DNA of 54,013 bases, from positions 1 to 54,013 of the forward strand of contig JAJYRD010000020.1 in assembly GCA_021794275.1 (NCBI GenBank), written 5' to 3'. Numbering within the stretch: the first letter of the stretch is position 1; every line of letters begins with the position of its first letter. The notes beneath the pieces are model-generated. The model made no database searches and was not told the DNA's origin. It was given only the letters and a program-made list of their open reading frames with translations. Positions 15,034 through 27,804 of this stretch are shown here, one piece after another. The stretch is from Pseudomonadota bacterium (lineage in GTDB: Bacteria > Pseudomonadota > Gammaproteobacteria > Acidiferrobacterales > Acidiferrobacteraceae). The position numbers and the translations under genes were made by a program.

Positions 15034-18000
15034 ATGAGCTATTCATTCACTGAGAAAAAGCGCATCCGCAAGAGTTTCGGCAAGCGGCCGAGCCTTTTGC
15101 AAGTTCCGTATCTGCTCGCGACGCAGAAAGAATCCTATCAGAACTTTTTGCAAGCCGATGTCGAGCGCACCCAGCGAGTCGATCAGGGCCTGCAGGCCGC
15201 GTTCAAGTCCGTATTCCCGATCGAATCCTATAATGGGACCGCGGCGCTCGAGTTCGTGAGTTATCGGCTCGGGACACCCTTGTTCGACGTAAAGGAATGC
15301 CAACAGCGCGGATTGATCTACGCCGCGCCGCTGCGCGTCTTGTTGCGGCTCGTCGTGTTCTCGAAGGACGAGACGACAGGCGCCAAGTCAGTGCGCGACA
15401 TCAAGGAGCAGGAGGTCTATCTCGGCGAGATTCCGCTCATGACCGAGAACGGTACGTTTATCATCAACGGTACCGAGCGTGTCATAGTCTCGCAGCTGCA
15501 TAGGTCGCCCGGCGTGTTCTTTGATCACGACTACGGTAAGACGCACTCGTCCGGGAAGCTCTTGTTCTCGGCGCGCATCATCCCTTACCGCGGTTCGTGG
15601 CTCGATTTTGAGTTCGACCCCAAGGATTTCCTGTACGTGCGCATCGACCGACGCCGGAAGCTTCCGGCGACGACGCTATTGCGCGCGCTCGGCATGAGCG
15701 CCCAGGACATCCTCCAGACATTCTTCGAGATGGACACGTTTTTGTTGTCCGACGGCAATGTCCGCCTGAAGCTGATTCCGCAGCGCTTACGCGGAGAGCA
15801 GGCCGATTTCGATATCATCTCGCCTACGGGCGAGGTGATCGTAAAGAAAGATCAGCGTATCACCGCGCGTCACATCCGCGAGATCGACAAGGTCAAGATG
15901 ACCGAGCTTACGGTGCCCCCGGAGAGCGTGGTGGCGTTCCTCGCCGGCCGACCCTTGGGTGAGGACGTGATCGATGCCGGGACGGGCGAGTTGATCGCCC
16001 AGGCCAATGAGGTTGTGACCGCCGACCTGATACAAAAGCTCATGAAGGCCGGGATCGCGGAGATCCGGACCCTCTACACGAATGAGCTGGATCGGGGATC
16101 CTATATCTCCGACACGCTGCGCATCGATTCGACGCGCGACGCGATGGAAGCGCAGATCGAGATCTACCGGATGATGCGTCCAGGCGAGCCGCCGACGAAG
16201 GAGGCCGCACAGAATCTTTTCTCGAGCCTGTTCTTCAGTCTTGATCGCTATGATCTGTCGGCTGTCGGGCGAATGAAGTTCAACCGGAGGCTCGGTCGCA
16301 CGACCGACGAGGGGCCGGGAATTCTAAGCCGTGATGACATCATCGACGTGATGAGGATACTGATTGGGCTGAAAAATGGTCAGGGCGAGATCGATGACAT
16401 CGACCATTTGGGCAACCGCCGGGTGCGTTCGGTGGGGGAGCTTGCCGAGAATCAGTTCCGCATCGGCCTTGTGCGTGTCGAGCGTGCGGTCAAGGAGCGG
16501 CTGAGTCTCGCGGAGTCCGAGAACCTGATGCCGCAGGAATTGATCAACGCCAAGCCCGTGTCGGCGGTGGTCAAGGAGTTCTTCGGGTCGAGCCAGCTGT
16601 CGCAGTTCATGGATCAGACCAACCCGTTGTCCGAGGTCACGCACAAGCGACGCGTTTCGGCGCTTGGGCCTGGCGGTCTTACGCGCGAGCGTGCGGGCTT
16701 CGAGGTACGCGACGTCCATCCGACCCATTACGGGCGGGTGTGCCCGATCGAGACACCGGAAGGACCGAACATCGGGCTCATTAATTCGCTCGCGGTGTAT
16801 GCGCGGACCAATGAATACGGCTTTCTTGAGACCCCCTACCGCAAAGTGGTGGATGGGCGGGTGACCGACAAGATCGATTATTTGTCGGCCATTGAGGAAG
16901 GCAAGTTCATCATCGCGCAGGCCAACGCGGCTGTGGATGATGAGGGCTGGCTCACAGACGAGATGGTGTCGTGCCGCCACCGCAATGAGTTTACCTTGTC
17001 GGCAGTATCGAAAGTGGACTACATCGACGTGGCGCCGGCCCAGATCGTCTCAGTCGCGGCCTCTCTGATCCCGTTCCTGGAGCACGACGACGCAAACCGC
17101 GCGCTCATGGGTTCGAACATGCAGCGCCAAGCCGTCCCGACCCTGCGGTCGGAGAAGCCGCTTGTGGGCACCGGCATGGAGCGTACCGTGGCGGTCGACT
17201 CGGGTGTGGCGGTGACAGCCAAGCGCGGCGGACGCGTGGACTCGGTGGATGCGAGCCGCATCGTGGTGCGAGTGAACGACGAGGAGACCGAGGCCGACCG
17301 GGCCGGGGTCGACATCTATAACCTGATCAAGTACACGCGCTCGAACCAGAACACAAACATCAACCAGAAGCCCTTGGTGCGCGTGGGCGACATCATCGCC
17401 CGGGGCGACGTGCTGGCCGACGGGCCGTCGACCGACATGGGCGAACTTGCGCTCGGGCGTAACGTCCTGATCGCTTTCATGCCGTGGAACGGGTACAACT
17501 TCGAAGACTCGATCCTGATTTCGGAGCGGGTGGTTGAGGACGACACGTTCACTACGATCCACATCGAAGAGCTATCGACCGTTTCGCGCGATACCAAGCT
17601 CGGACCGGAGGAGATCACGCGGGACATCCCGAACGTGGGCGAGAGCGCGCTGTCCAAGCTGGACGAGTCCGGGATCATCTACATTGGTGCCGAGGTCAAT
17701 CCGGGCGACATTCTGGTCGGTAAAGTGACGCCCAAGGGTGAGACGCAGCTCACTCCCGAGGAAAAGCTCCTGCGCGCCATTTTCGGGGAAAAGGCCTCGG
17801 ATGTGAAAGACAGCTCCTTGCGGCTGCCCTCCGGCATGTCGGGGACCGTCATCGACGTGCAGGTATTCACCCGTGATGGCGTGGAGAAGGATGCGCGGGC
17901 CCGCCAGAACGAGGAGCAGACCCTGATCGGCATCCGTAAGGATCTGAACGATCAGTACCGGATTGTCGAGAATGACGCGTTCGGGCGCATCGAGAATCTG

Positions 18001-19125
18001 CTCGTGGGCAAGGTCGCGGAAGGCGGCCCGAAAGGGCTGAAGGCCGGCGACAAGGTCACGAAGACTTACCTCGAGGGGCTGAACCACGCGCAATGGTTCG
18101 AAGTCCGGATGCGCGACGAAGAGGTGAGCGAGGCCGTCGAGGCCATACGCGATCATCTGGCGCAGCAGAAAGTCGAGTTCGACGCGCGCCTCGAGGAGAA
18201 GCGCCAGAAGTTGATCGCGGGCGATGATCTGCCACCGGGCGTCCTGAAGATGGTGAAGGTCTACGTCGCCGTGAAGCGCAGGCTGCAGCCGGGGGACAAG
18301 ATGGCCGGCCGTCACGGCAACAAAGGCGTCATCTCGCGCATCGTGCCGGTGGAGGACATGCCTTACATGGCGAATGGCGACACCGTCGATATCGTGCTGA
18401 ATCCGCTTGGCGTGCCCTCGCGCATGAACGTGGGACAGGTCCTGGAGACTCACTTGGGTTGGGTGGCCCGCGGCCTTGGCAACAAGATCAATGAGATGCT
18501 GAAGCAGCAGGTGGCGGTCGCGAAGCTCCGGGATTTTCTCGACAAGGTCTACAACGGCAGCGGCCAGAAGGAGGACCTCTCCTCCTTGAATGACCAGGAG
18601 ATCGCGGCGCTCGCGGGCAACCTGGTGAAGGGCGTGCCCATGGCGACCCCGGTGTTCGATGGCGCGACCGAGGAGGAGATCATGGACCTGCTCGAACTTG
18701 CAGGTCTCCCACGCACGGGCCAGACCACCCTCTATGACGGTCGGACCGGCGAGGCCTTCGATCGCGCCATTACCGTCGGCTACATGTATATGTTGAAGCT
18801 GAACCATCTCGTCGATGACAAGATGCATGCGCGCTCAACCGGTCCGTACAGTCTCGTGACCCAGCAGCCGCTCGGGGGCAAGGCCCAGTCGGGCGGCCAG
18901 CGCTTCGGCGAAATGGAAGTGTGGGCGCTCGAGGCCTATGGGGCCGCCTATACGTTGCAAGAGATGCTCACGGTGAAGTCGGACGACGTGACGGGTCGAA
19001 CCAAGATGTTCGAAAACATTGTGAAGGGCGACCACAAGATGGAGGCTGGCATGCCCGAGTCGTTCAATGTGCTTATCAAGGAAATCCGTTCGCTCGGTAT
19101 CGATATCGAGCTCGACCAGGGATAA
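15034..19125 (+). CDS. rpoB: DNA-directed RNA polymerase subunit beta
   Basis: The large catalytic subunit, 1363 residues. The start is set at the ATG 15034 with GAGG upstream, giving the conserved [16 protein letters not shown]; an earlier TTG frame at 14992 would add an unconserved tail. The rifampicin pocket reads [20 protein letters not shown] from about residue 520, with no known resistance change visible. [14 protein letters not shown], the GYNFEDSI block and the C-terminal [20 protein letters not shown], which contacts the beta' subunit, are all intact. It is co-transcribed with rpoC, 64 bp downstream. Confidence 0.98.
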   Translation: MSYSFTEKKRIRKSFGKRPSLLQVPYLLATQKESYQNFLQADVERTQRVDQGLQAAFKSVFPIESYNGTAALEFVSYRLGTPLFDVKECQQRGLIYAAPLRVLLRLVVFSKDETTGAKSVRDIKEQEVYLGEIPLMTENGTFIINGTERVIVSQLHRSPGVFFDHDYGKTHSSGKLLFSARIIPYRGSWLDFEFDPKDFLYVRIDRRRKLPATTLLRALGMSAQDILQTFFEMDTFLLSDGNVRLKLIPQRLRGEQADFDIISPTGEVIVKKDQRITARHIREIDKVKMTELTVPPESVVAFLAGRPLGEDVIDAGTGELIAQANEVVTADLIQKLMKAGIAEIRTLYTNELDRGSYISDTLRIDSTRDAMEAQIEIYRMMRPGEPPTKEAAQNLFSSLFFSLDRYDLSAVGRMKFNRRLGRTTDEGPGILSRDDIIDVMRILIGLKNGQGEIDDIDHLGNRRVRSVGELAENQFRIGLVRVERAVKERLSLAESENLMPQELINAKPVSAVVKEFFGSSQLSQFMDQTNPLSEVTHKRRVSALGPGGLTRERAGFEVRDVHPTHYGRVCPIETPEGPNIGLINSLAVYARTNEYGFLETPYRKVVDGRVTDKIDYLSAIEEGKFIIAQANAAVDDEGWLTDEMVSCRHRNEFTLSAVSKVDYIDVAPAQIVSVAASLIPFLEHDDANRALMGSNMQRQAVPTLRSEKPLVGTGMERTVAVDSGVAVTAKRGGRVDSVDASRIVVRVNDEETEADRAGVDIYNLIKYTRSNQNTNINQKPLVRVGDIIARGDVLADGPSTDMGELALGRNVLIAFMPWNGYNFEDSILISERVVEDDTFTTIHIEELSTVSRDTKLGPEEITRDIPNVGESALSKLDESGIIYIGAEVNPGDILVGKVTPKGETQLTPEEKLLRAIFGEKASDVKDSSLRLPSGMSGTVIDVQVFTRDGVEKDARARQNEEQTLIGIRKDLNDQYRIVENDAFGRIENLLVGKVAEGGPKGLKAGDKVTKTYLEGLNHAQWFEVRMRDEEVSEAVEAIRDHLAQQKVEFDARLEEKRQKLIAGDDLPPGVLKMVKVYVAVKRRLQPGDKMAGRHGNKGVISRIVPVEDMPYMANGDTVDIVLNPLGVPSRMNVGQVLETHLGWVARGLGNKINEMLKQQVAVAKLRDFLDKVYNGSGQKEDLSSLNDQEIAALAGNLVKGVPMATPVFDGATEEEIMDLLELAGLPRTGQTTLYDGRTGEAFDRAITVGYMYMLKLNHLVDDKMHARSTGPYSLVTQQPLGGKAQSGGQRFGEMEVWALEAYGAAYTLQEMLTVKSDDVTGRTKMFENIVKGDHKMEAGMPESFNVLIKEIRSLGIDIELDQG

Positions 19126-19189
19126 CCCGCTCTGCGACCTTTGACCGGAAACGACAGGCCGGTACGCCGGCTGCGTTGAGGAGATCGAC

Positions 19190-22100
19190 TTGAAAGACCT
19201 ATTCAATTTGTTTAAGCAGTCAAGCAAGACCGAGGATTTCGATTCCATCCGGATCGGTCTTGCGTCCCCGGAAAAGATACGTTCCTGGTCTTACGGGGAG
19301 GTCAAGAAGCCCGAGACGATCAACTATCGCACTTTCAAGCCCGAGCGCGATGGACTTTTCTGCGCGAAGATATTTGGTCCAATCAAGGACTATGAGTGCT
19401 TGTGCGGCAAGTACAAGCGCCTGAAGCATCGCGGCGTCATCTGCGAGAAGTGCGGTGTCGAGGTGACGCTGTCCAAGGTCCGTCGGGAGCGCATGGGGCA
19501 CATTGAGCTTGCAAGCCCGGTCGCGCATATCTGGTTCTTGAAATCCCTGCCGTCGAGGATGGGGCTCGTCCTCGATATGACGTTGCGCGACATCGAGCGC
19601 GTGTTGTACTTCGAGGCCTATGTGGTGGTCGACCCGGGAATGACTCCGCTCGAGCGTAGTCAGCTGCTGTCCGAGGATTCCTACCTCGAGGCGATCGAGC
19701 AATATGGGGACGAGTTCGACGCGCGTATGGGCGCCGAGGCCGTGCGCGACCTCCTGCGCGGCATCGACCTTGCGGGCGAGGCGACCAAGCTCCGCGAGGA
19801 ACTTGGAGGGACGACCTCCGAGACCAAGGTCAAGAAGCTTGCCAAGCGCCTCAAGGTCATAGAGGCTTTCCTGCACTCCGGGAACCGGCCGGAATGGATG
19901 GTGATCGAGATTCTGCCCGTGTTGCCGCCCGAACTGCGGCCGCTCGTGCCCCTCGATGGCGGCCGCTTTGCGACCTCGGATCTGAACGACCTCTATCGGC
20001 GCGTGATCAACCGCAACAATCGCCTAAAGCGGCTTCTCGACCTGAACGCCCCGGATATCATCGTGCGCAACGAGAAGCGCATGCTGCAGGAGGCGGTTGA
20101 CGCGCTGCTCGACAACGGTCGACGCGGCAAGGCCATAACCGGCGCCAACAAGCGCCAGCTGAAGTCGCTCGCCGACATGATCAAGGGCAAGCAAGGCCGG
20201 TTCCGCCAGAACCTGCTTGGCAAGCGCGTGGACTACTCGGGCCGCTCGGTCATCGTGGTGGGGCCGGCGCTGAAGCTGCACCAATGCGGCCTCCCGAAAA
20301 AGATGGCCCTCGAGCTTTTCAAGCCCTTCATCTTCAGTAAGCTGGAGATGCGGGGGCTTGCCACGACCATCAAGGCTGCGAAGAAGATGGTCGAGCAGGC
20401 GAGCCCGGAGGTCTGGGACATTCTGGAAGAGGTCATCCGCGAACATCCGGTGCTTTTGAATCGGGCGCCCACGCTGCATCGCCTCGGCATCCAGGCTTTC
20501 GAGCCCGTGTTGGTGGAGGGCAAGGCCATCCAGCTGCACCCGCTCGTCTGCGCACCCTATAACGCGGACTTCGACGGCGACCAGATGGCGGTGCATGTCC
20601 CGCTTTCGCTCGAGGCGCAGCTTGAGGCGCGCAGCCTCATGATGTCGTCGAACAACATCCTGTCTCCGGCGAACGGCGAGCCGATCATCGTTCCCTCCCA
20701 GGACATCGTGCTTGGGCTCTACTACATGACCCGCGCGGGCGTGAACGCGCTCGGCGAAGGCAAGGTGTTCGCGGATGTGGCCGAGGTCCATAGGGCCTAC
20801 GAGACCCGCAAGGTGGCGCTGCATGCGAAATGTCGCGTGCGGATAGCCGATGTTACCATCGACGACGCCGGCAACAAGGTCAAGACGACGAAACTTGTGG
20901 AGACCACGGTGGGCCGGGCGTTGTTGTCCGAGCTCTTGCCGGACGGGCTACCGTTTGCGCTTGTAAACCGCGACCTGAAGAAGAAGACCATCTCGGAGCT
21001 CATCAACGCCTGTTACCGGCAGGTGGGTCTGAAGGAGACCGTGATCTTCGCCGATCAGCTCATGTATACGGGCTTCGCGTTTGCCGCGCGCGCCGGAATC
21101 TCGATCGGCGTGAACGACATGGTGACGCCGGCCGAAAAGGCCAAGATCATCGGCGACGCCGAGGCGGAAGTGCGGGGCATCCAGACGCAATATGCCTCGG
21201 GGCTTTTGACCGACGGCGAGCGCTACAATAAGGTCGTTGATATCTGGACCCACACGAGTGAGCGCGTCGCGAAGTCCATGATGGACAAGCTTGGCGTCGA
21301 GGATGTGGTCGACGCCACCGGCAAGACCGTGACCCAGCCTTCGTTCAACTCCATTTACATGATGGCGGATTCCGGCGCTCGCGGAAGCGCAGCGCAGATT
21401 CGTCAGCTCGCCGGCATGCGCGGCCTCATGGCCAAGCCTGACGGGTCGATCATCGAGACACCGATCACGGCCAACTTCCGCGAAGGCTTGAACGTGCTGC
21501 AGTACTTCATCTCGACGCACGGCGCACGCAAGGGCTTGGCAGACACTGCCTTGAAGACGGCAAACTCGGGATACCTGACCCGCAGGCTCGTCGACGTGTG
21601 CCAGGATCTGGTGGTCACGGATACCGATTGCGGCACCCAGTCTGGGATCCGCAAGAGCGTGATCGTCGAAGGCGGCGAAGTGGTCGTGCCGCTGCGCGAG
21701 AGCGTGCTTGGACGCGTAGTGATAGGTGATGTCATAGACCCCGCCGACAATAGCGTCCTGGTTGAGCACAACGCCCTCCTGGACGAGCGTAAGGTGCGGC
21801 TGCTCGAGGAGCGCAATATCGATCAGGTGATCGTGCGTTCACCTGTTACTTGCGAGACACGCTACGGCATCTGTGCGCTTTGTTATGGCCGTGACTTGGG
21901 GCGTGGACACCTCGTCAATCAGGGCGAAGCGGTGGGCGTCATCGCAGCCCAGAGTATCGGGGAGCCGGGCACGCAGCTCACGATGCGCACCTTCCATATC
22001 GGTGGCGCCGCATCGCGGGCCACGGCAGTGAGTGGGATCGAGGTCAAGTCGAACGGTTCGGTGCGATTCAATAACCTGAAGCTGATCCGGCACTCGAGCG

Positions 22101-23395
22101 GCAACAACGTGGCCGTGTCGCGCTCGGGCGAGCTTGTGGTGCAGGATGACCACGGACGCGACCGCGAGCGCTACAAGGTGCCCTACGGCGCCATCCTGAA
22201 CGTGAGCGAGGGCGACAAGGTCAAGGCCGGGCGTACGGTCGCGAACTGGGACCCGCACACCCACCCGATCATCACCGAGGTGGCGGGTACGGTGGCCTTC
22301 ACTGACCTGATTGATGGCGTGACGGTCAATAAGCAGACCGATGAGATCACGGGGCTCAGCACGTATGTGGTCTTGGACCCCAAGCATCGCTCGGGGGCCA
22401 AGGACATACGGCCGATGATCGCGCTCTCGGACGATAAGGGTAAAGGGCTCTTCATACCGGGCACCGACATCCCTGCGAAATATATGTTGCCGCCCGGCGC
22501 CATCATCACGGTCGAGGATGGGCTCAAGGTGGGCGTCGGCGACGTGCTTGCGCGTATTCCGCAGGAGAGCTCCAAGACCCGCGACATCACGGGCGGCCTT
22601 CCGCGCGTGGCGGAGTTGTTCGAGGCTCGCAAGGCGAAGGACCACGCCATCCTGGCTGAGACCAGCGGTGTGGTCTCGTTCGGCAAGGACACCAAGGGCA
22701 AGCAGCGGCTGCTCATCACGGACAAGGCGGGCGAGGAGCATGAGTATCTGATCCCCAAGGGACGCCACATCATGGTGTTCGAGGGCGAGACGGTGGAGCA
22801 GGGGGAGGCGATCGTCGATGGGCCGCCGGTGTCGTCGGACATCCTGAGATTGCTGGGTGTCGAGGCGATGGCCAATTTCATCGTGGACGAGGTCCAGGAC
22901 GTCTATCGTCTACAGGGCGTGAAAATCAACGACAAGCACATCGAGGTGATCGTGCGCCAGATGTTGCGCAAAGTGCGCATCATCGATGCGGGCGACACGC
23001 AGTTCCTGCCTGGCGAACAGGTGGAGCGCGCCCGTCTACTCGACGCCAACGAGGAGGCGCAGGCCGCTGACAAGCGTCCGGCGACGGGTGAGCGCCTCCT
23101 GCTTGGTATCACCAAGGCGTCCCTTGCGACCGAGTCGTTTATTTCGGCCGCCTCCTTCCAGGAGACCACGCGCGTCCTCACGGAGGCCGCGATAAGCGGC
23201 AAGCGTGATCGGCTGCGCGGCCTAAAGGAAAACGTCATCGTGGGGCGCCTGATACCCGCTGGCAGTGGTCTCGCGCATCATCAGGAACGCAAGCGCAAGC
23301 GCGCGGACGATCGGGATGAGGCGACCGCGCTGCGGGAGGCCTTGCTGCCGACGCGCGACAAGGGCGACGGCAGCGACAAGGCCGTGTCGGCGTAA
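19190..23395 (+). CDS. rpoC: DNA-directed RNA polymerase subunit beta'
   Basis: The subunit holding the active-site magnesium, 1401 residues. The first zinc site is [20 protein letters not shown] near residue 70. The catalytic loop NADFDGDQM has Asp460, Asp462 and Asp464, the same numbering as E. coli. The second zinc site reads [16 protein letters not shown] near residue 885. The bridge helix and trigger-loop blocks ([28 protein letters not shown]) are intact. The start is TTG at 19190 preceded by GAGGAG; it gives the conserved [10 protein letters not shown] and no ATG does. Confidence 0.98.
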   Translation: MKDLFNLFKQSSKTEDFDSIRIGLASPEKIRSWSYGEVKKPETINYRTFKPERDGLFCAKIFGPIKDYECLCGKYKRLKHRGVICEKCGVEVTLSKVRRERMGHIELASPVAHIWFLKSLPSRMGLVLDMTLRDIERVLYFEAYVVVDPGMTPLERSQLLSEDSYLEAIEQYGDEFDARMGAEAVRDLLRGIDLAGEATKLREELGGTTSETKVKKLAKRLKVIEAFLHSGNRPEWMVIEILPVLPPELRPLVPLDGGRFATSDLNDLYRRVINRNNRLKRLLDLNAPDIIVRNEKRMLQEAVDALLDNGRRGKAITGANKRQLKSLADMIKGKQGRFRQNLLGKRVDYSGRSVIVVGPALKLHQCGLPKKMALELFKPFIFSKLEMRGLATTIKAAKKMVEQASPEVWDILEEVIREHPVLLNRAPTLHRLGIQAFEPVLVEGKAIQLHPLVCAPYNADFDGDQMAVHVPLSLEAQLEARSLMMSSNNILSPANGEPIIVPSQDIVLGLYYMTRAGVNALGEGKVFADVAEVHRAYETRKVALHAKCRVRIADVTIDDAGNKVKTTKLVETTVGRALLSELLPDGLPFALVNRDLKKKTISELINACYRQVGLKETVIFADQLMYTGFAFAARAGISIGVNDMVTPAEKAKIIGDAEAEVRGIQTQYASGLLTDGERYNKVVDIWTHTSERVAKSMMDKLGVEDVVDATGKTVTQPSFNSIYMMADSGARGSAAQIRQLAGMRGLMAKPDGSIIETPITANFREGLNVLQYFISTHGARKGLADTALKTANSGYLTRRLVDVCQDLVVTDTDCGTQSGIRKSVIVEGGEVVVPLRESVLGRVVIGDVIDPADNSVLVEHNALLDERKVRLLEERNIDQVIVRSPVTCETRYGICALCYGRDLGRGHLVNQGEAVGVIAAQSIGEPGTQLTMRTFHIGGAASRATAVSGIEVKSNGSVRFNNLKLIRHSSGNNVAVSRSGELVVQDDHGRDRERYKVPYGAILNVSEGDKVKAGRTVANWDPHTHPIITEVAGTVAFTDLIDGVTVNKQTDEITGLSTYVVLDPKHRSGAKDIRPMIALSDDKGKGLFIPGTDIPAKYMLPPGAIITVEDGLKVGVGDVLARIPQESSKTRDITGGLPRVAELFEARKAKDHAILAETSGVVSFGKDTKGKQRLLITDKAGEEHEYLIPKGRHIMVFEGETVEQGEAIVDGPPVSSDILRLLGVEAMANFIVDEVQDVYRLQGVKINDKHIEVIVRQMLRKVRIIDAGDTQFLPGEQVERARLLDANEEAQAADKRPATGERLLLGITKASLATESFISAASFQETTRVLTEAAISGKRDRLRGLKENVIVGRLIPAGSGLAHHQERKRKRADDRDEATALREALLPTRDKGDGSDKAVSA

Positions 23396-23402
23396 CTGGA
23401 CG

Positions 23403-23428
23403 CCCCTGTCGAGCTCTCTTGACAGGGG
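23403..23428 (+). terminator. Hairpin after rpoC, overlapping the str promoter
   Basis: CCCCTGTC (23403-23410) pairs with GACAGGGG (23421-23428) over a 10-nt loop. No T-run follows, so it would be a weak or protein-assisted terminator. The right arm contains most of the TTGACA -35 box of the next promoter. Confidence 0.5.
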
Positions 23429-23447
23429 CCTCTATAATGCCTAAAAT
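23419..23447 (+). promoter_or_regulatory. Promoter of the str operon (rpsL-rpsG-fusA-tuf)
   Basis: TTGACA (23419-23424) and TAAAAT (23442-23447) stand 17 bp apart, a near-consensus sigma-70 promoter, 70 bp before rpsL. A perfect TATAAT (23433-23438) lies inside the spacer, only 8 bp from the -35; it is unlikely to work with it. The -35 overlaps the hairpin after rpoC. Confidence 0.75.
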
Positions 23448-23516
23448 CGCGCACCTTTGGAGCCAGGCCCGTTAGTGCATAGGGGCCTCAGGCGGGTTTT
23501 TGCATCGGAGCTATGA

Positions 23517-23891
23517 ATGCCCACGATTAACCAGTTGGTCCGCAAGCCGCGCGTGCAGCCGCAGAAGAAAACGACCGTGCCGGCGCTGAATGCCTGTCCG
23601 CAGAAGCGCGGTGTGTGTACGCGCGTCTACACGACGACGCCCAAAAAGCCGAACTCGGCCCTGCGGAAGGTCGCGCGCGTGCGCCTCACGAACGGATATG
23701 AGGTCACGAGCTACATAGGTGGCGAAGGTCATAACCTTCAGGAGCACTCCGTGGTGCTCATACGCGGCGGTCGCGTGAAGGACTTGCCAGGCGTGCGTTA
23801 CCACACGGTACGCGGCTCCCTGGACACGGCAGGCGTTGCTGATCGGCGCCAGGGTCGTTCGAAGTATGGGGCCAAGCGCCCGAAGTCGTGA
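23517..23891 (+). CDS. rpsL: 30S ribosomal protein S12
   Basis: S12 sits at the decoding centre. It has 124 residues, with [20 protein letters not shown] and [17 protein letters not shown]. The lysines whose mutation gives streptomycin resistance are wild type (KKPNS and VKDLPG). It is the first gene of the str operon. A terminator-like hairpin separates it from rpsG. Confidence 0.98.
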   Translation: MPTINQLVRKPRVQPQKKTTVPALNACPQKRGVCTRVYTTTPKKPNSALRKVARVRLTNGYEVTSYIGGEGHNLQEHSVVLIRGGRVKDLPGVRYHTVRGSLDTAGVADRRQGRSKYGAKRPKS

Positions 23892-23912
23892 GATCGGCTT
23901 GAAAGCAGGGTA

Positions 23913-23937
23913 CGCCGCACTCCGGTGCGGCGTTTTC
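23913..23937 (+). terminator. Terminator-like hairpin between rpsL and rpsG
   Basis: A perfect 8-bp stem (CGCCGCAC at 23913-23920 with GTGCGGCG at 23925-23932) with loop TCCG and a four-T tail. It is short for full termination and may attenuate the rest of the str operon or stabilise the rpsL message. Confidence 0.6.
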
Positions 23938-23965
23938 TCGTTCTAATGGTGTGAAGGTTGAGGAT

Positions 23966-24436
23966 ATGCCGAGAAGAAGAGAGGTTCCCAAGCGCCCGAC
24001 ACGTCCCGATCCCAAGTACGGGAGCGAGGTTCTCACGAAATTCATGAGCGTGGTGATGCAAAGCGGCAAGAAGTCGGTGGCCGAGAAGATCATCTACGGC
24101 GCGCTTGAGACGATTGCTTCGCGTCATAAGGGCGAGCCTTTGGCCGTGTTCCAGCAGGCCATAGACAACGCCAAGCCTCTCGTGGAAGTAAAGAGCCGTC
24201 GAGTCGGTGGCGCCACCTATCAGGTGCCGGTCGAAGTGCGCCCGGGGCGGCAGCTGGCCTTGGCCATGCGTTGGGTCGTCGACGCGGCGCGGTCGCGTGG
24301 AGAGAAGTCCATGGGTGCGCGGCTCGCCGGCGAGCTGCTCGATGCGGCCGAGCGCCGCGGCAATGCCGTGAAGAAGCGCGAGGAAGTGCACCGCATGGCG
24401 GAAGCCAACAAGGCGTTTTCGCATTATCGCTGGTAG
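23966..24436 (+). CDS. rpsG: 30S ribosomal protein S7
   Basis: S7 nucleates assembly of the 30S head; in E. coli it also represses the str operon. It has 156 residues from the ATG at 23966, which follows TGAGGAT and gives the conserved [10 protein letters not shown]. An in-frame GTG at 23951 would add only an unconserved [25 protein letters not shown] and [20 protein letters not shown] identify the family. Confidence 0.97.
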   Translation: MPRRREVPKRPTRPDPKYGSEVLTKFMSVVMQSGKKSVAEKIIYGALETIASRHKGEPLAVFQQAIDNAKPLVEVKSRRVGGATYQVPVEVRPGRQLALAMRWVVDAARSRGEKSMGARLAGELLDAAERRGNAVKKREEVHRMAEANKAFSHYRW

Positions 24437-24474
24437 AAGACGCAAACTCACGAATTTAGCGTAAGGATCTGGCC

Positions 24475-26574
24475 GTGGCTCGTACGACACCAATCGACCG
24501 TTATCGCAACATCGGCATCATGGCGCATATCGATGCCGGAAAGACCACCACCACGGAACGGATCCTGTTCTACACCGGCGTCTCTCACAAGATCGGCGAG
24601 GTACATGAAGGCGCCGCTGTGATGGATTGGATGGAACAGGAGCAGGAGCGGGGCATTACCATTACCTCGGCCGCGACGACCTGTTTCTGGAAGGGGATGG
24701 CGGCGAACTATCCCGAGCATCGCATCAATATCATCGATACCCCGGGCCACGTGGATTTCACGATCGAGGTCGAGCGCTCCCTGCGCGTGCTGGACGGTGC
24801 CTGCGCGCTGTTCTGTGCGGTAGGCGGCGTCGAGCCCCAGTCAGAGACCGTGTGGCGGCAGGCGAACAAGTACGGGGTGCCGCGTATCGCGTTCGTGAAC
24901 AAGATGGATCGCGCCGGGGCGAATTTCCTGCGCGTGGTGGAACAGGTGCGTGTGCGTTTGGGTGCCACGCCGGTGCCGATCCAGTTGCCGATCGGTGCTG
25001 AGGATCGCTTCCAGGGCGTGGTCGACCTACTGAAGATGAAGGCGATTTTCTGGGACGACGCCACCCAGGGCACGAAGTTCGAGGAGCGGGAGATCCCCGC
25101 CGAGATGCGCGCGGAGTGCGAGAAGTGGCGGGAGCGCATGGTCGAGGCCGCGGCCGAGGCCAATGAGACCCTCATGGACAAGTATCTGGGCGGCGAGAAG
25201 CTCACGAACGAAGAGATCAAGGCCGGGCTGCGCGCGCGCAGCCTAGCATCACAGATCGTCGTGACCCTGTGCGGTTCGGCCTTCAAGAACAAGGGCGTGC
25301 AGTCCATGCTGGACGCCGTCATCGACTATCTGCCGTCACCGAAGGAAAAGAAGGCGATCATAGGCCATCTGGACGACAAGGCCAGTACGGAGGTCGAGTG
25401 TCCGGCTGACGATAACGCCCCATTCGCGGCGCTCGCGTTCAAGATCGCGACCGACCCATTCGTGGGCCAGCTTGTTTATTTCCGTGTGTATTCCGGTGTG
25501 CTGAAGACCGGTGACTCGATTTACAACCCCGTGAAGGGAAAGAAGGAGCGGGCGGGGCGTCTTCTGCAGATGCACGCCAATCATCGCGACGAGATCAAGG
25601 AAGTGCACGCGGGCGACATTGCGGCCGCGGTGGGCCTGAAGAACATTACTACCGGCGACACCCTTTGTGACCCCGAGCGCATCGTGACGCTGGAGCGCAT
25701 GGAGTTCCCGGAGCCCGTGATCTCGCAGGCGGTGGAGCCCAAGACCAAAGCGGACCAGGAGAAGATGGGTCTCGCGCTTGGAAGGCTCGCGCAGGAAGAT
25801 CCATCGTTCCGGGTGCGCACGGATGAGGAGTCCGGACAAACCATCATCTCGGGCATGGGTGAGTTGCATCTCGAGATCATCGTCGACCGCATGAAGCGTG
25901 AGTTCGGCGTTGAGGCGAGCGTCGGCAAGCCTCAGGTGGCTTATCGCGAGACGATCCGCAAAAAGATCGAGCAGGAACACAAGTTTGCGAAGCAAAGCGG
26001 TGGGCGTGGGCAGTACGGCCATGTGTTTCTGCGCATTGAGCCGCAGGAGGCCGGTAAGGGCTTCGAGTTTGTGGACGAGATCAAGGGCGGCGTGATCCCC
26101 CGCGAATACATTCCGGCAGTTGAGAAGGGTGTGCGCGAGGCGCTCGATCGCGGCATCCAGGCGGGATTCCCGGTGGTGGACGTCAAGGTGAGCCTTTTCT
26201 ACGGGTCCTACCATGAGGTGGACTCCTCGGAAAACGCCTTCAAGATGGCGGCGAGCATGGCGTTTCGCGAGGGCTGCCTGAAGGCCGACCCAGCCCTTCT
26301 CGAGCCCATCATGGCAGTCGAGGTGGTGACACCCGAGGACTACATGGGAAGCGTGAACGGCGATCTGAGCTCGCGCCGTGGCGTCATCCAGGCCATGGAA
26401 GACGTGCCGGCCGGCAAGGTCGTGCGAGCGGAAGTGCCGCTCGCGGAGATGTTCGGGTATGCGACGTCTCTGCGGTCCGCCACTCAGGGACGCGCGACCT
26501 ATGCGATGGAGTTCAAGCGCTATGCGATAGCGCCGAGCAATATCGCCGAACAGGTCATCAAGAAAGCCAGTTAA
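24475..26574 (+). CDS. fusA: Elongation factor G
   Basis: The translocation GTPase, 699 residues. Its G domain holds AHIDAGKT (17-24), DTPGHVDFT and NKMDR. Domains II-V follow, with the [10 protein letters not shown] and GRGQYGHV blocks of domains III and IV. The start is GTG at 24475. It lies between rpsG and the second tuf gene, the standard str order. Confidence 0.98.
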   Translation: MARTTPIDRYRNIGIMAHIDAGKTTTTERILFYTGVSHKIGEVHEGAAVMDWMEQEQERGITITSAATTCFWKGMAANYPEHRINIIDTPGHVDFTIEVERSLRVLDGACALFCAVGGVEPQSETVWRQANKYGVPRIAFVNKMDRAGANFLRVVEQVRVRLGATPVPIQLPIGAEDRFQGVVDLLKMKAIFWDDATQGTKFEEREIPAEMRAECEKWRERMVEAAAEANETLMDKYLGGEKLTNEEIKAGLRARSLASQIVVTLCGSAFKNKGVQSMLDAVIDYLPSPKEKKAIIGHLDDKASTEVECPADDNAPFAALAFKIATDPFVGQLVYFRVYSGVLKTGDSIYNPVKGKKERAGRLLQMHANHRDEIKEVHAGDIAAAVGLKNITTGDTLCDPERIVTLERMEFPEPVISQAVEPKTKADQEKMGLALGRLAQEDPSFRVRTDEESGQTIISGMGELHLEIIVDRMKREFGVEASVGKPQVAYRETIRKKIEQEHKFAKQSGGRGQYGHVFLRIEPQEAGKGFEFVDEIKGGVIPREYIPAVEKGVREALDRGIQAGFPVVDVKVSLFYGSYHEVDSSENAFKMAASMAFREGCLKADPALLEPIMAVEVVTPEDYMGSVNGDLSSRRGVIQAMEDVPAGKVVRAEVPLAEMFGYATSLRSATQGRATYAMEFKRYAIAPSNIAEQVIKKAS

Positions 26575-26596
26575 GAACGAAAACGATACAGTCTGC

Positions 26597-27799
26597 GAGG
26601 TACCCACGGTGTCCAAGGGAAAGTTTGAACGCACGAAGCCCCATCTGAATGTGGGCACGATCGGCCACGTCGATCATGGCAAGACCACGCTCACGGCGGC
26701 TCTGACCAAGGTCCTGTCGACGAAGTTCGGGGGCGAGTTCAAGGCCTACGACCAGATCGATAACGCCCCCGAGGAGCGCGCCCGCGGCATCACGATCGCG
26801 ACGGCGCACGTGGAGTATCAGACCCCGCAGCGCCATTACGCGCACGTCGACTGCCCGGGGCACGCCGACTACATCAAGAACATGATCACAGGTGCCGCCC
26901 AGATGGACGGCGCCATCCTGGTGGTATCGGCCGCCGACGGCCCCATGCCCCAGACCCGCGAACACATCCTGTTGGCCCGCCAGGTGGGCGTGCCCTACAT
27001 CGTGGTGTTTCTGAACAAGGCCGACATGGTCGATGACAAGGAACTCCTGGAGCTGGTCGAGATGGAGGTACGTGAGCTCCTCGACCGCTACGAGTTCCCG
27101 GGCGACAAGACCCCGATCATCGTGGGCTCGGCCCTGAAGGCCCTCGAGGGTGACAGCTCCGAGATCGGCGAGCCCGCCATCCTGAAGCTCGCCGAGGCCC
27201 TGGACGCCTATATCCCCCAGCCGGAGCGCGCCATCGACGGCGCCTATCTGATGCCCGTCGAGGACGTCTTCTCGATCTCCGGGCGCGGCACCGTGGTGAC
27301 CGGGCGTGTCGAGCGTGGCATCGTGAAGGTCGGCGATGAGGTCGAGATCGTGGGTCTGCGCGACACCGTGAAGACCACCGTCACCGGCGTCGAGATGTTC
27401 CGCAAGCTGCTCGACCAGGGGCAGGCCGGCGACAACATCGGCGTCTTGCTGCGCGGCACCAAGCGCGAAGAGGTCGAGCGCGGCCAGGTGCTCTGCAAGC
27501 CCGGCTCCATCAAGCCACACACCCGTTTCGAGGCCGAGGTCTATGTCCTGAGCAAGGACGAGGGCGGCCGTCACACGGCATTCTTCCAGGGCTATCGCCC
27601 GCAGTTCTATTTCCGTACCACCGACGTCACCGGGTCCTGCGAGCTGCCGGCCGGCACCGAGATGGTGATGCCCGGGGATAACGTCAAGCTCACGATCACC
27701 CTCATCAGCCCGATCGCCATGGAGGACGGCCTGCGTTTCGCCATCCGCGAAGGCGGCCGTACGGTGGGCGCGGGCGTGGTGTCGAAGATACTTGAGTAG
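26597..27799 (+). repeat. tuf duplication, copy 2 (1203 bp)
   Basis: The second copy of the segment at 10383-11585. It includes the 12 bp before the GTG, so the ribosome binding site is shared too. Confidence 0.93.
26609..27799 (+). CDS. tuf: Elongation factor Tu, copy 2
   Basis: Identical in protein and DNA to the gene at 10395 (396 residues, GTG start, [20 protein letters not shown]). It closes the str operon, 34 bp after fusA, and is followed after 5 bp by rpsJ, so the str and S10 operons run together with no terminator between them. Confidence 0.98.
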   Translation: MSKGKFERTKPHLNVGTIGHVDHGKTTLTAALTKVLSTKFGGEFKAYDQIDNAPEERARGITIATAHVEYQTPQRHYAHVDCPGHADYIKNMITGAAQMDGAILVVSAADGPMPQTREHILLARQVGVPYIVVFLNKADMVDDKELLELVEMEVRELLDRYEFPGDKTPIIVGSALKALEGDSSEIGEPAILKLAEALDAYIPQPERAIDGAYLMPVEDVFSISGRGTVVTGRVERGIVKVGDEVEIVGLRDTVKTTVTGVEMFRKLLDQGQAGDNIGVLLRGTKREEVERGQVLCKPGSIKPHTRFEAEVYVLSKDEGGRHTAFFQGYRPQFYFRTTDVTGSCELPAGTEMVMPGDNVKLTITLISPIAMEDGLRFAIREGGRTVGAGVVSKILE

Positions 27800-27804
27800 A
27801 AGCC

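Noticed and set aside
17572-18828. A 418-codon open frame antisense to rpoB, and similar long ones opposite rpoC, fusA and rpsH-rpsE
   Set aside because: All lie wholly opposite intact essential genes in GC-rich DNA, have no ribosome binding site and no domain.
23419-23438. TTGACA with the perfect TATAAT 8 bp away as a promoter
   Set aside because: The spacing is far too short for sigma-70. The TAAAAT at 23442-23447 has the correct 17-bp spacer.
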